Positions 1 through 9,307 of a DNA stretch of 64,000 bases are shown here, in pieces. The notes below the pieces were generated by a model that had not been told where the DNA came from, made no database searches, and saw only the letters and a program-made list of their open reading frames with translations. The translations under genes were made by a program, and so were the position numbers. Position 1 is the stretch's first letter, and the number at the start of each line of letters is the position of its first letter. This stretch comes from Lysobacter sp. MMG2 (lineage in GTDB: Bacteria; Pseudomonadota; Gammaproteobacteria; Xanthomonadales; Xanthomonadaceae): the NCBI RefSeq assembly GCF_016735495.2, contig NZ_JAERQY020000003.1:248001-312000 (forward strand), written 5' to 3'.

Positions 1-1
1 C

Positions 2-139
2 CGCAAGCTGCAACTTCCGGACAGCGCCCAGGTGGAGATCTCGCCCTGGGGCGGGCATTGCGGCTTCCTGGAAAGCGCGAAGCTGGATGGTTTCGCGGAA
101 CGCTGGATCGCGCGCCGCATCGGCAAGGCGCTGGCCTGA
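2..139 (+). CDS. C-terminal end of an alpha/beta-fold hydrolase (partial)
   Basis: The window opens inside this gene; 45 residues and a TGA stop are visible. The piece carries WGGHCGFLE followed by an amphipathic tail ending RIGKALA. In YheT-type and related alpha/beta hydrolases the catalytic histidine sits in a GGHxGF context near the C terminus, so this is probably the His end of the triad. The nucleophile and acid lie outside the window. Substrate cannot be told. Family is inference from one motif. Confidence 0.6.
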   Translation, partial: RKLQLPDSAQVEISPWGGHCGFLESAKLDGFAERWIARRIGKALA

Positions 140-261
140 TCGCGAAGTGCGTGTGTCGTGGATGACACAAAAATGCCCGGTTGCCGACAGCGCGCATTCA
201 AGCGCGCGTTGATAGCGTCGAAGTCGGCGACGCGTCGTTCGCCCGTCCATCGAGACCTGCC

Positions 262-759
262 ATGAAGCGCTCCCCCCTGCGTGCCGTCCTGTTCGCGACC
301 GGCCTGAGCCTGTGCACGGCGGCGATGGCGCAGGACGATGTCGATGCGGCTGCGCTGGACCTGAGCGTGCCGCAGCAGCGCATCGGCTTCACCAGCACCG
401 ATCCGGACGTGAGCTATCGCAACGATCCGCCGGGCAGCTGGTACGGCGACCACGGCCGACGCACCACGCTTCGGAGCGCGCAAGGCGACGACCCCAACGA
501 CTGGCGCGTGCACGGCAGCGTCGAGGCCGGCATCGGTTACTCCAGCCGGACCGGCAACGCCAACTGGCAGGCCGCCAACATCAACCTCGACAAGACCTAC
601 ATCGATGACGAAGGCGACGCGAGCCACGTCAACATCGACATCAACGTCGGTCGCAGTGAGGGAGCCCTGTTCGGGCCGGGCTACTACCCTGCCTGGGAGG
701 GCTACGGCCCGATGGGCCCGGGTCCGCGCATGCAGGCACGGCCGCCCTTCATTCGCTGA
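262..759 (+). CDS. Secreted hypothetical protein
   Basis: 165 residues. The first 25 (MKRSPLRAVLFATG... ending AAMAQDD) form a clear signal peptide with an A-M-A cleavage site, which is why the ATG at 262 is preferred over in-frame starts from 181. The mature part is acidic with short alternating beta-like stretches (GSVEAGIGYSSR, VNIDINVGRS) and a Pro/Gly-rich tail ending RPPFIR. I do not recognise a family. The alternating pattern would suit a small periplasmic or outer-membrane protein, but there are too few strands for a full barrel. It stands alone between the hydrolase and the TPR gene. Confidence 0.6.
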   Translation: MKRSPLRAVLFATGLSLCTAAMAQDDVDAAALDLSVPQQRIGFTSTDPDVSYRNDPPGSWYGDHGRRTTLRSAQGDDPNDWRVHGSVEAGIGYSSRTGNANWQAANINLDKTYIDDEGDASHVNIDINVGRSEGALFGPGYYPAWEGYGPMGPGPRMQARPPFIR

Positions 760-865
760 CGCCTGCCCCGCCGTGCGCGGGGCTGCGGACACCGCCCAGC
801 ACACAGCGGCGGGCACGGTCGGACATACCGCTACAATCGCGGTTTTCGCCTGATCCGAGCCGTCC

Positions 866-2938
866 ATGCACGAATCCATCATCGAGGCCCTGCGCCGCGG
901 CGACGCCGCCGACGCAATCGCCACCGCCCGCGAGGCCATCGCCGCGCAGCCGCAGGACGCCACCTCGCACCGCCTGCTGGCCGCCGGCCTGCGCCTGGGC
1001 GGTGACCGCGAAGGCGCGCTGGCCGCGATCGACCAGGCCATCGCCCTGGCGCCGGAAGACGCCACGCTCCACCTCGAACGCGCCGGCCTGCTGCTGCACG
1101 AGCGCCAGCTCGACGAAGCCCAGGCGGCGCTTGCCCGCACCACCGGCCTGGACCCGAACCAGTTCCCGGCCTACATCATCCAGGGTCACCTGGCGCTGGC
1201 GCGCGGCGATCTGGACGAAGCCGCCCGCCTGTCGCGCACCGCCTCGCGCATCGCGCCGGACCATCCGCACATCGCTGCGCTCGAAGGCGGCCTGGCGATT
1301 CGCCGCGGCGACGCCGACCGCGCCCTGTCGATCATCAGCGCCGCCGCCGAACGCGCACCGGGCGACGCGCAACTGCGCCATGCGCTGGGCTTCGCCTACC
1401 TCGCCAAGGGCCATTTCGCCTTCGCCGAACAGGCCTTCCGCGGCCAGCTCGAACAGGACCCGACCTCGCGCCCGCTGCGCTTGCTCGTCGCCGACCTGGT
1501 CCGTCGCCAGGGCCGTCCGGCCGATGCCGCCGACGAACTCGCTCCGCTGCTGGAAAGCGGCGACGTCACCGTGGCGATGCAGCGCATGGTCGGCGAGCTG
1601 GAGCTGGAAGCCGGCCGCAACGAGCGCGCCCTGGAACTGCTGAGCCAGACCTTCGCCGCCGACCCCCAGGATCGTCGCAACGTGCTGCCGCTTCTGGAGG
1701 CCTGGCGCCGCACGGAGCGCTTCGAGGAAGCGCGCACGACGCTGGATGCCGCACTGGAAGAACACGTGGCGTCGGCGGACCTGTGGCGCGCGCGACTGCT
1801 GTTCGAGGAATTCGCCAGCGAGGAATCGCGCAAGGTGATCGAGCGCTGGCGCGCGGCGATGCCGGATTTCGTCCCCGCGCTCGAAGCGCAGGCCACGCTG
1901 CACGATCGCGTCGGCGAATCCGAACAGGCCGAGGCCATCGCCCGCCGCATCGCCGAACTGCAGCCGGGCCACACCCAGGCCGAGCTGCGCATCATCGACG
2001 CCCTGCTGCAGCGCGATCCCGACGCCGCCGTGGAGCGCGTGGAAAGCCTGCTCGCGCAGGCGCCGGATGCCGGCGTGAAGCGCGCGCTGCGACAGCTGCT
2101 CGGTCGCTGCTTCGACATCGCCGGTCAGCCCGATGCCGCCGTTGCGACCTGGGCCGAGCTGCACGCCGAAGTCGTCGATCAACGCCTGCCTTTGCCGGAG
2201 ATCAGCGTCGGTGCCCCGCAGTGGCCCGACATGGCGCCGCTGCCGGACCCGGCCGGTGCGGTGCTGCTGCTGTGGGGTCCGCCGGGTTCGCTGGTGGAGC
2301 GCATCGCGCTCACCTTCGACCAGGCCGGTGCGCCGCTGCGTGCGGACCGCTTCGGCGCGCAGCCGCCGAACGACCCGCTGCAGCGCTACACGACGGTGCC
2401 GGGACTTCTCGACGGCACGCTCGACCCGGCGTACATGATCAGCCTGTGGCGCGCCGCGCTGCCGAGCCGCGGCATCCAGGACGGCAACGTCTTCGACTGG
2501 CTGCTGTGGTGGGACAACGCGCTGCTGCTCGCCCTGCGCGCGCACCTGCCCGAGGCCGTGTTGATGGTCGCGCTGCGTGACCCGCGCGACATGCTGGTGG
2601 ACTGGCTGGCCTTCGGCTCGCCGGTGCCGCTGGCGCTGCCCTCGCCCGACGAGGCCGCGCGCTGGCTCGCCGCGAACCTGGCGCAGATCGCCGATCTGCA
2701 CGAGCAGGACCTGTTCCCACACCGCCTGATCAAGCTCGACGACATCGCGCAGGACGCCAATGGCATCGCCCAGGCGATCGCCGACGCGCTGCAGATCGGC
2801 GTCGCGGTCGCGCGGCAGAACGAGTTGGGCCCGGTGCGCTTCGAGCCCGGCCACTGGCGCCGCTTCCGCGACACGCTGGCCAACGAGTTCGAGCTGCTCA
2901 CCCCGCTCGCGCAGCGGCTGGGCTATCCGGCGGAGTAA
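866..2938 (+). CDS. TPR-repeat protein with C-terminal sulfotransferase-like domain
   Basis: 690 residues. Residues 1 to about 440 are a run of degenerate tetratricopeptide repeats (many A-x8-A/P-x-D units, e.g. AIDQAIALAPEDATLHLERA). From about 465 the sequence changes: LLLWGPPGSLVERIA resembles the PAPS-binding loop of sulfotransferases, and VALRDPRDMLVDWL near 570 resembles their 3'-phosphate-binding RDPRD segment. TPR plus sulfotransferase fusions are known in Xanthomonadaceae. The first loop lacks the usual PRSGT core, so activity is uncertain. No signal peptide or membrane segment. Start is ATG 866 after an upstream stop. Confidence 0.75.
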   Translation: MHESIIEALRRGDAADAIATAREAIAAQPQDATSHRLLAAGLRLGGDREGALAAIDQAIALAPEDATLHLERAGLLLHERQLDEAQAALARTTGLDPNQFPAYIIQGHLALARGDLDEAARLSRTASRIAPDHPHIAALEGGLAIRRGDADRALSIISAAAERAPGDAQLRHALGFAYLAKGHFAFAEQAFRGQLEQDPTSRPLRLLVADLVRRQGRPADAADELAPLLESGDVTVAMQRMVGELELEAGRNERALELLSQTFAADPQDRRNVLPLLEAWRRTERFEEARTTLDAALEEHVASADLWRARLLFEEFASEESRKVIERWRAAMPDFVPALEAQATLHDRVGESEQAEAIARRIAELQPGHTQAELRIIDALLQRDPDAAVERVESLLAQAPDAGVKRALRQLLGRCFDIAGQPDAAVATWAELHAEVVDQRLPLPEISVGAPQWPDMAPLPDPAGAVLLLWGPPGSLVERIALTFDQAGAPLRADRFGAQPPNDPLQRYTTVPGLLDGTLDPAYMISLWRAALPSRGIQDGNVFDWLLWWDNALLLALRAHLPEAVLMVALRDPRDMLVDWLAFGSPVPLALPSPDEAARWLAANLAQIADLHEQDLFPHRLIKLDDIAQDANGIAQAIADALQIGVAVARQNELGPVRFEPGHWRRFRDTLANEFELLTPLAQRLGYPAE

Positions 2939-3018
2939 GTCCGGGTTCCCCCCGGATGCGCGGGGGACTCACCACCCCCGCGCCACGCTACCGTTCGATG
3001 CGTCACCCGGAGAAACCC

Positions 3019-3645
3019 ATGCAGATCCGCAGCAACAGCTTCCAGCACCGCGAGCGCCTGCCGGCGGAGTTCGCCGCCGGCCAGCCCACCGCCGACGGCT
3101 TCGGCTTCGCGCCCAATCGCAATCCGCACCTGGCCTGGGACGGCGTGCCGGCCGGCACGAAGTCCTTCGCCCTGCTGTGCATCGACCCGGACGTGCCGAC
3201 GGTTGCCGAGATGGTCGGCAAGCCGGGCGTTGAAATCCCCGCCGACCAGCCGCGCGCGGACTTCACGCATTGGGCGATGGCGGACATCCCCGCCGATGTG
3301 CGCGAAATCTCCGCCGGCAGCTGCAGCGACGGCGTCGTCCCGCACGGCAAGCAGAACCCGTCCGGCCCGGCCGGCGCGCGCCAGGGCCTGAACGATTACA
3401 CCGGATGGTTCGCCGGCGATGCCTCGATGGCCGGCGACTGGCGCGGCTACGACGGCCCGTTCCCGCCGCCGAACGACCTGCGCCTGCACCGCTACTTCTT
3501 CCGTCTGTACGCGCTCGACGTCGAACGCCTCGACTTGCCGGAACGCTTCACCGCCGGCGACGTGCAACGCGCGATGCACGGACACGTGCTCGACGAGGTG
3601 GCGATGTACGGCACCTATTCGCTCAACGCGTCGGTCACGGGCTGA
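3019..3645 (+). CDS. YbhB/YbcL family Raf-kinase-inhibitor-like (PEBP) protein
   Basis: 208 residues. The phosphatidylethanolamine-binding fold is recognisable from CIDPDVPT near 55 (the D-PD-P anion-site motif), DFTHWAMADIP near 81, and the RGYDGPFPPPND...HRYFF segment near 143. Members are usually soluble; the biochemical role of bacterial YbhB/YbcL proteins is poorly defined. ATG 3019 follows a CCCGGAGAAA ribosome site at good distance, so it is chosen over the in-frame ATGs at 2956 and 2998. Convergent with the META lipoprotein gene, with a shared hairpin between them. Confidence 0.85.
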   Translation: MQIRSNSFQHRERLPAEFAAGQPTADGFGFAPNRNPHLAWDGVPAGTKSFALLCIDPDVPTVAEMVGKPGVEIPADQPRADFTHWAMADIPADVREISAGSCSDGVVPHGKQNPSGPAGARQGLNDYTGWFAGDASMAGDWRGYDGPFPPPNDLRLHRYFFRLYALDVERLDLPERFTAGDVQRAMHGHVLDEVAMYGTYSLNASVTG

Positions 3646-3662
3646 GCGCCCGCGAACCTGGC

Positions 3663-3694
3663 GTGTGACCCGGGCGCAACGCACCGGGTCACAC
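3663..3694. terminator. Bidirectional hairpin between convergent genes
   Basis: A perfect 11-bp stem, GTGTGACCCGG (3663-3673) pairing with CCGGGTCACAC (3684-3694), with a 10-nt loop. It lies exactly between the stops of the PEBP gene (+) and the META lipoprotein gene (-). No U-tract follows on either side, so intrinsic termination is likely but may be weak. Confidence 0.7.
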
Positions 3695-3702
3695 GGCACG
3701 CC

Positions 3703-4542
3703 TCAAGGGCGAGGCGCCCCGGACACGTCGCTCTCCACCACCATGTCGAGCACATACGCCTGCGACGGCGCGTCGGCCGGCGGGTTCTGGATCGCATAGC
3801 GCTTCACGCGCACGACGTTGCGCGTGCCGGCGACGTGCTCGAAACCTTCGATGTCCTGGAACAGCGGCTGCCAGTCGCCCGGCGTGCCCGTGCGCAGGCC
3901 CTTCTCGTCGAAGTGCACTTCGCGCACCTGCAGGCACTGCTTGTTCGGAATCAGCGGGTGGCTGCACGGCTTGGGCTGCGCGGCGACTTCGAGGAACACC
4001 GTTTCGCCCGGGCCACCGAAGCGCGTTCGCGCGGTGGGTTCACCGCGCAGGGTGAAGGCGTCGCCGTTCGCGCCGGTCAGCGTCAGCACCGGTGTCGCGC
4101 CGGATTGCAGCGCGGCCGTGAGTGCGCCCTTCAGGTGCTCGCCAACCGCGCCGTCCAGCGCCATGAGCTTCGGGTCGGTGCAGGCCATCATCGTCGAGGC
4201 CATGTCGCCCAGCGTCAGCGTCGCGCCGTCGAGCGTGTAGCGCCCGCTCATGCGGTTGCAGCTGTTCTCCACCGCGACGCGTCCGTCGACGAAGTTCAGG
4301 CGCAGTGGCTTGTCGGCGCGGGCGAACAGGGCGTCGATGCGCTGGCCCTTCGCATTGACGGCGTTTTCGAGCACCCAGTGATGGCCGCCGAGCACGGCGG
4401 TGTCGATCGCGGCCGTCGGTGCGGCAGGCGTGGCGGGCGAGGTCGCCGCCGGCGTGGCGGCGGGCGAGGCCGGCGGTTCCTGCGGCGCGCGCGCGCAGGC
4501 GGCCAGCGCGACGGACAGGGTCAACAGGGCGAATCGCTTCAT
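3703..4542 (-). CDS. META and DUF4377 domain lipoprotein
   Basis: 279 residues. Signal peptide with lipobox LAAC (Cys16) followed by an Ala/Pro/Thr-rich linker. Residues about 47-150 form a META (HslJ-like) domain with VLGGHHWVLE at its start and NSCNRMSGRY in the middle. The C-terminal 110 residues match DUF4377: CLQVREVHF, DWQPLFQDIEGFE, then a strand containing RVKRYAI. HslJ-like domains are linked to heat shock and novobiocin tolerance in E. coli; DUF4377 has no known function. Expected to be lipid-anchored. Monocistronic as far as can be seen. Confidence 0.85.
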   Translation of the reverse strand: MKRFALLTLSVALAACARAPQEPPASPAATPAATSPATPAAPTAAIDTAVLGGHHWVLENAVNAKGQRIDALFARADKPLRLNFVDGRVAVENSCNRMSGRYTLDGATLTLGDMASTMMACTDPKLMALDGAVGEHLKGALTAALQSGATPVLTLTGANGDAFTLRGEPTARTRFGGPGETVFLEVAAQPKPCSHPLIPNKQCLQVREVHFDEKGLRTGTPGDWQPLFQDIEGFEHVAGTRNVVRVKRYAIQNPPADAPSQAYVLDMVVESDVSGAPRP

Positions 4543-4641
4543 GGGGCTCTCCTGAAAAAAGGCGACCCATGGAAACGGACCGGCGCTTAGGACGGGGTGA
4601 AGCTTCCCCGCTCCGGAAACACGCCCCGTTCAGAAAACGCG

Positions 4642-5496
4642 TCAGCTTCCGGCCGGCATCAGGTACAGCAGCACCGCGCCGAGGATGAAGCGGTAGATCG
4701 CGAACGCCGTGAAGCGGTGGCTCTGGATGTAGCGCAGCAGCCACTTCACCGAGATGAAGGCGGTGATCGCCGAGGCGACGAAGGCCACGCCCAGCGCGGC
4801 CCAGTCCTCGTGCGCGGCCTCGCCGTTGTGGAGCACGCTCACCAGCTCGTAGGCGGTGGCGGCGAACATCGTCGGAATGCCGACGAGGAAAGCGAATTCC
4901 GTCGCCGCCGCGCGCGAGGTCGTACCGGCCAGCAGCGCCACGAAGATCGTCGCGCCCGAGCGCGACGTGCCCGGGAACACGCCCGCCACCACCTGCGCGA
5001 TGCCGACCAGGATCGCCACCGTCCAGGTGATCGTCGTGCGCTCGCCCAGCACGGCCGCGCGCTTGGCCGCGAAATGCTCGGCCGCGATCATCCACACGCC
5101 GCCCAGCACCAGCGCCCAGGCGATCGGCGTCACTTCATCGGGCAGCTCGAAGCCGAGCTTCTTCACGATCACGCCCAGCACCGCCGTCATGCCGAAGGCC
5201 ACGGCCAGCTTGAAGGCGTAGTCGCGCGCTTCGGCCGCGTCCATCGGCATGCCCGCCGGGCTGTGCTCGGCCAGCGCGCGCTTGCCCAGGAAGCCCATCG
5301 CCAGGTCCCACAGGCGCTGGCGGTAGATCAGCACCACCGCGAGGATCGCGCCGGCCTGGATGGAGATGTTGAACAGATCGCTGCGATGCCCGAGCCAGCG
5401 CTCGGCGATGAGCAGGTGGCCCGTGCTGGAGATCGGCAGGAACTCGGTGATGCCTTCGATGATGCCGAGCAGCAGGGCGGCGAGCAGGTCTGTCAT
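4642..5496 (-). CDS. uppP: Undecaprenyl-diphosphate phosphatase
   Basis: 284 residues, the usual length of UppP/BacA. It recycles undecaprenyl pyrophosphate to the monophosphate carrier for peptidoglycan and O-antigen synthesis, and gives bacitracin tolerance. Seen: the N-terminal signature EGITEFLPISSTGHL, the second catalytic motif PGTSRSGATI, and about eight hydrophobic segments. The start at 5496 (MTDLLAALLLG) matches the family N terminus; an upstream in-frame extension reads through a heptamer repeat and is rejected. Divergent from glnA. Confidence 0.95.
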   Translation of the reverse strand: MTDLLAALLLGIIEGITEFLPISSTGHLLIAERWLGHRSDLFNISIQAGAILAVVLIYRQRLWDLAMGFLGKRALAEHSPAGMPMDAAEARDYAFKLAVAFGMTAVLGVIVKKLGFELPDEVTPIAWALVLGGVWMIAAEHFAAKRAAVLGERTTITWTVAILVGIAQVVAGVFPGTSRSGATIFVALLAGTTSRAAATEFAFLVGIPTMFAATAYELVSVLHNGEAAHEDWAALGVAFVASAITAFISVKWLLRYIQSHRFTAFAIYRFILGAVLLYLMPAGS

Positions 5497-5504
5497 TGGG
5501 CTGG

Positions 5505-5532
5505 GGGATTCGGGATTCGGGATTGGGGATTC
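5505..5532. repeat. GGGATTC heptamer tandem repeat, copy 1
   Basis: Four imperfect tandem units of the heptamer GATTCGG/GATTGGG directly upstream of uppP. The same heptamer occurs in the opposite orientation at 5763-5790 before glnA. Arrays of this heptamer are familiar in Xanthomonadaceae intergenic regions. No function can be read from the sequence. Confidence 0.8.
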
Positions 5533-5629
5533 GCAAAAACGCGGTGCGTCTCGCTGACGGCGAGCGCGGAACGGCGCAGCATACCGGATGGCCATGGACG
5601 CACCACCTTGACGCAACCGTCACACCGGC

Positions 5630-5646
5630 TGCATCGATTTGGTGCA
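5630..5646 (+). promoter_or_regulatory. NtrC-type enhancer box upstream of glnA
   Basis: TGCATC-N5-GGTGCA, one mismatch from the symmetrical NtrC consensus TGCACC-N5-GGTGCA. It lies about 65 bp upstream of the sigma-54 -24 element at 5708, a workable distance for an activator site. ntrB-ntrC are encoded at 29340-31819 in this window. The match is direct; binding is inference. Confidence 0.65.
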
Positions 5647-5707
5647 AACAGACGCCAGGTCGGAGCCACGCTCTAGTTGAATCAAGGTGTTAGCCGATCG
5701 TAAAAGT

Positions 5708-5723
5708 TGGCACGACCCATGCG
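5708..5723 (+). promoter_or_regulatory. Sigma-54 (RpoN) promoter of glnA
   Basis: TTGGCACGACCCATGC: the invariant GG (5709-5710) and GC (5721-5722) are separated by exactly 10 nt, and the -24 side TGGCACG is perfect to consensus. Transcription would begin near 5735, giving a leader of about 65 nt that contains the heptamer repeat at 5763-5790. Together with the NtrC-type box this predicts nitrogen-limited activation of glnA. Confidence 0.8.
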
Positions 5724-5762
5724 TAAGTAATCCCGTCACCGCCCGCGCGGCCGGCTTTTTCC

Positions 5763-5790
5763 AATCCCGAATCCCGAATCTCAAATCCCG
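5763..5790. repeat. GGGATTC heptamer tandem repeat, copy 2 (inverted)
   Basis: AATCCCG units, the reverse complement of copy 1 at 5505-5532. It sits in the predicted glnA 5' leader and ends immediately before the GGAG ribosome site at 5790-5793. The two copies could base-pair as long inverted arms around the glnA promoter region; whether that matters is unknown. Confidence 0.75.
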
Positions 5791-5798
5791 GAGTCCCC

Positions 5799-7208
5799 AT
5801 GTCGATCGAACACGTAGAAAAGCTCATCAAGGACCATAAGGTCGAGTTCGTCGACCTGCGCTTCGTGGACATGCGCGGCGTGCAGCACCACGTCACCTTC
5901 CCGAAGTCGATCGTGGAACCGAGCCTGTTCGAAGACGGCAAGATGTTCGACGGCTCGTCCATCAGCGGCTGGAAGGGCATCAACGAGTCCGACATGGTGC
6001 TGCTGCCCGATGCCAGCACCGCCTTCCTGGACCCGTTCACCGCCGATCCGACGCTGGTGCTGACCTGCGACATCCTCGACCCGGCCACCATGCAGGCCTA
6101 CTCGCGCGACCCGCGCGGCGTCGCCAAGCGCGCCGAGGCCTATCTCAAGGCCAGCGGCATCGCCGACCAGGCGTTCTTCGGCCCCGAGCCGGAGTTCTTC
6201 ATCTTCGATTCGGTCCGCTTCGCCAACGACATGGGCCACACCTTCTTCCACATCGACTCGGAAGAAGCGCACTGGAATTCCGGCCGTGAATACGACGGCG
6301 GCAACACCGGCTACCGTCCGATGGTGAAGGGCGGCTACTTCCCCGTCGCGCCGCTGGACACGCTGCACGACATCCGCGCCGAGATGTGCAAGACGCTGGA
6401 ACAGGTCGGCATGGAAGTGGAAGTGCACCACCACGAAGTGGCCAACGCCGGCCAGTGCGAGATCGGCACCAAGTTCAACTCGCTGGTGAAGAAGGCCGAC
6501 GAGCTGCTGACGATGAAGTACGTCATCAAGAACGTCGCCCACCGCAACGGCAAGACCGCGACCTTCATGCCCAAGCCGATCGTCGGCGACAACGGCAGCG
6601 GCATGCACGTGCACCAGTCGCTGGCCAAGGGCGGCGTGAACCTGTTCTCCGGCGACGGCTACGGCGGCCTGTCGCAGATGGCGCTGTGGTACATCGGCGG
6701 CATCTTCAAGCACGCCCGTGCGATCAACGCCTTCGCCAACTCGACGACGAACTCGTACAAGCGCCTGGTGCCGGGCTACGAAGCGCCGGTGATGCTGGCT
6801 TACTCGGCCCGCAACCGTTCGGCCTCCTGCCGCATTCCGTACGTCGCCAATCCGAAGGCGCGCCGCATCGAGATCCGTTTCCCGGATCCGATGAACTCCG
6901 GCTACCTGGTTTTCGCCGCGCTGATGATGGCCGGCCTTGACGGCATCAAGAACCAGATCGACCCGGGTGCACCGAGCGACAAGGACCTGTACGACCTGCC
7001 GCCGGAAGAAGAGAAGAACATCCCGACCGTCTGCCACAGCCTCGACCAGGCGCTGGAAGCCCTCGACAAGGATCGCGACTTCCTCAAGGCCGGCGGCGTG
7101 TTCACCGACGACTTCATCGACGGCTACATCGCGCTGAAGATGCAGGAAGTCACGCGCTTCCGCGCGGCGACGCACCCGCTCGAGTACCAGATGTACTACA
7201 CGATCTGA
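5799..7208 (+). CDS. glnA: Type I glutamine synthetase
   Basis: 469 residues, full length for GSI-beta. Makes glutamine from glutamate, ammonia and ATP as a cytoplasmic dodecamer. Seen: DGSSISGW near 50, PEPEFF (metal ligand Glu) near 130, [10 protein letters not shown] (266-275, ammonia/metal site), NRSASCRIP (adenylate contact) and the adenylylation loop [10 protein letters not shown] with Tyr398. The adenylylatable Tyr fits GlnE control. A sigma-54 promoter and NtrC-type box lie upstream and a terminator hairpin downstream, so it is probably transcribed alone. With gltBD (36516-42639) it forms the GS-GOGAT cycle. Confidence 0.98.
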   Translation: MSIEHVEKLIKDHKVEFVDLRFVDMRGVQHHVTFPKSIVEPSLFEDGKMFDGSSISGWKGINESDMVLLPDASTAFLDPFTADPTLVLTCDILDPATMQAYSRDPRGVAKRAEAYLKASGIADQAFFGPEPEFFIFDSVRFANDMGHTFFHIDSEEAHWNSGREYDGGNTGYRPMVKGGYFPVAPLDTLHDIRAEMCKTLEQVGMEVEVHHHEVANAGQCEIGTKFNSLVKKADELLTMKYVIKNVAHRNGKTATFMPKPIVGDNGSGMHVHQSLAKGGVNLFSGDGYGGLSQMALWYIGGIFKHARAINAFANSTTNSYKRLVPGYEAPVMLAYSARNRSASCRIPYVANPKARRIEIRFPDPMNSGYLVFAALMMAGLDGIKNQIDPGAPSDKDLYDLPPEEEKNIPTVCHSLDQALEALDKDRDFLKAGGVFTDDFIDGYIALKMQEVTRFRAATHPLEYQMYYTI

Positions 7209-7215
7209 TCCAGCC

Positions 7216-7243
7216 GCGGCCCGGGGCGAATGCTCCGGGCCGC
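7216..7243 (+). terminator. Terminator hairpin after glnA
   Basis: GCGGCCCGG (7216-7224) pairs with CCGGGCCGC (7235-7243) around a 10-nt loop, 8 nt after the glnA stop. The following bases are GTTCGTT rather than a clean T run, so the terminator may be partial or Rho-assisted. Confidence 0.65.
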
Positions 7244-7311
7244 GTTCGTTCGGCAGTACCGCTTTCGGCAACACCGTCCTTGGCAACACCACGGTCCGAA
7301 GGAGATTCGCG

Positions 7312-7767
7312 ATGGAGATCCGCACCGGCGGTCTCGATCATCCCGCTGTCGTCGCGCTGCTGCAGGAGCACCTGCAGGGCATGGCGCAGCTGTCTCCGCC
7401 GGAAAGCATCCATGCGCTCGACCTCGACGGCCTGAAGACGCCGGACATCACTTTCTGGTCGGCATGGCAGGACGATGAACTCGTCGGCTGCGGCGCGTTG
7501 AAACAGCTCGACGGCACGCACGGCGAGATCAAGTCGATGCGCACCGCATCCCGGCACCGCCGCAAGGGGGTGGCGGCCGCGATGCTGGCGCACATCGTCA
7601 CCGAGGCCGATCGCCGCACCTATCGACAACTGAGCCTGGAAACCGGCTCGATGCAGGGCTTCGAGCCGGCGCGACGCCTGTACGCGCGCTTCGGCTTTCA
7701 GTCGTGCGGTCCGTTCGCGGACTACAAGGACGATCCGAACAGCGTCTTCATGACGCGGGCCGTGTAG
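7312..7767 (+). CDS. GNAT-family N-acetyltransferase
   Basis: 151 residues. The acetyl-CoA site is visible as SMRTASRHRRKGVAAAML (R/Q-x-x-G/A motif A, about residues 65-82), followed by LSLETGSMQGFEPARRLYARFGF, the usual motif B. An AAGGAG site 8-13 nt upstream supports ATG 7312. Substrate unknown; the family acetylates small amines or protein N termini. It sits between glnA and the torF-glnK-amtB group without an evident functional link. Confidence 0.85.
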   Translation: MEIRTGGLDHPAVVALLQEHLQGMAQLSPPESIHALDLDGLKTPDITFWSAWQDDELVGCGALKQLDGTHGEIKSMRTASRHRRKGVAAAMLAHIVTEADRRTYRQLSLETGSMQGFEPARRLYARFGFQSCGPFADYKDDPNSVFMTRAV

Positions 7768-7949
7768 CACCCACGACAGCAGCACCGCACCACCACCACA
7801 ACCAGTGAGGGAAACCAAAACGACGGGCCGCGCCCGCCGCAAGGCGAGTTCGTCCCGGAAAACACGCGGGAATCGACCACACACGCCCGCGTGGCAAGAG
7901 CACGAAGCAATGACCGGGGAGGGGCCACCGCTTATGAGGAGCCTGCGTC

Positions 7950-9096
<1,147 letters not shown>

Positions 9097-9140
9097 GGTG
9101 GCCGACATGAGCCATCTCCCGACCCTTCCGGCGCCCGATC

Positions 9141-9257
9141 CGTCATTCCCGCGAACGCGGGAATCCAGCGACTTCGATCCACCCATCCATGCATCCGAAG
9201 GGAGACACGACGTGACACGCATCAAGGCACTGGATCCCCGCGTGCGCGGGGATGACG
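9141..9257. repeat. Paired-hairpin intergenic repeat between glnK and amtB
   Basis: Two hairpins in inverted arrangement. The first is ATTCCCGCG/CGCGGGAAT (9145-9164) within a GTCATTCCCG... context; the second is ATCCCCGCG/CGCGGGGAT (9234-9253) ending GGGATGACG. The outer arms are reverse complements of each other. This is a REP/BIME-like element whose translation gives the often misannotated PRTRES...DPRVRGDDE peptide. It separates glnK from the true amtB start. Confidence 0.85.
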
Positions 9258-9307
9258 AGATGGGCACTGCGGCGATGTCGGCAACCGACCGCCGTCGCGC
9301 CGTCGAC

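Noticed and set aside
7768-7949. Sigma-54 promoter before the porin-glnK-amtB operon
   Set aside because: Best match TGGCAAGAGCACGAAGC has 12 instead of 10 bases between GG and GC, and no NtrC-type box is nearby.
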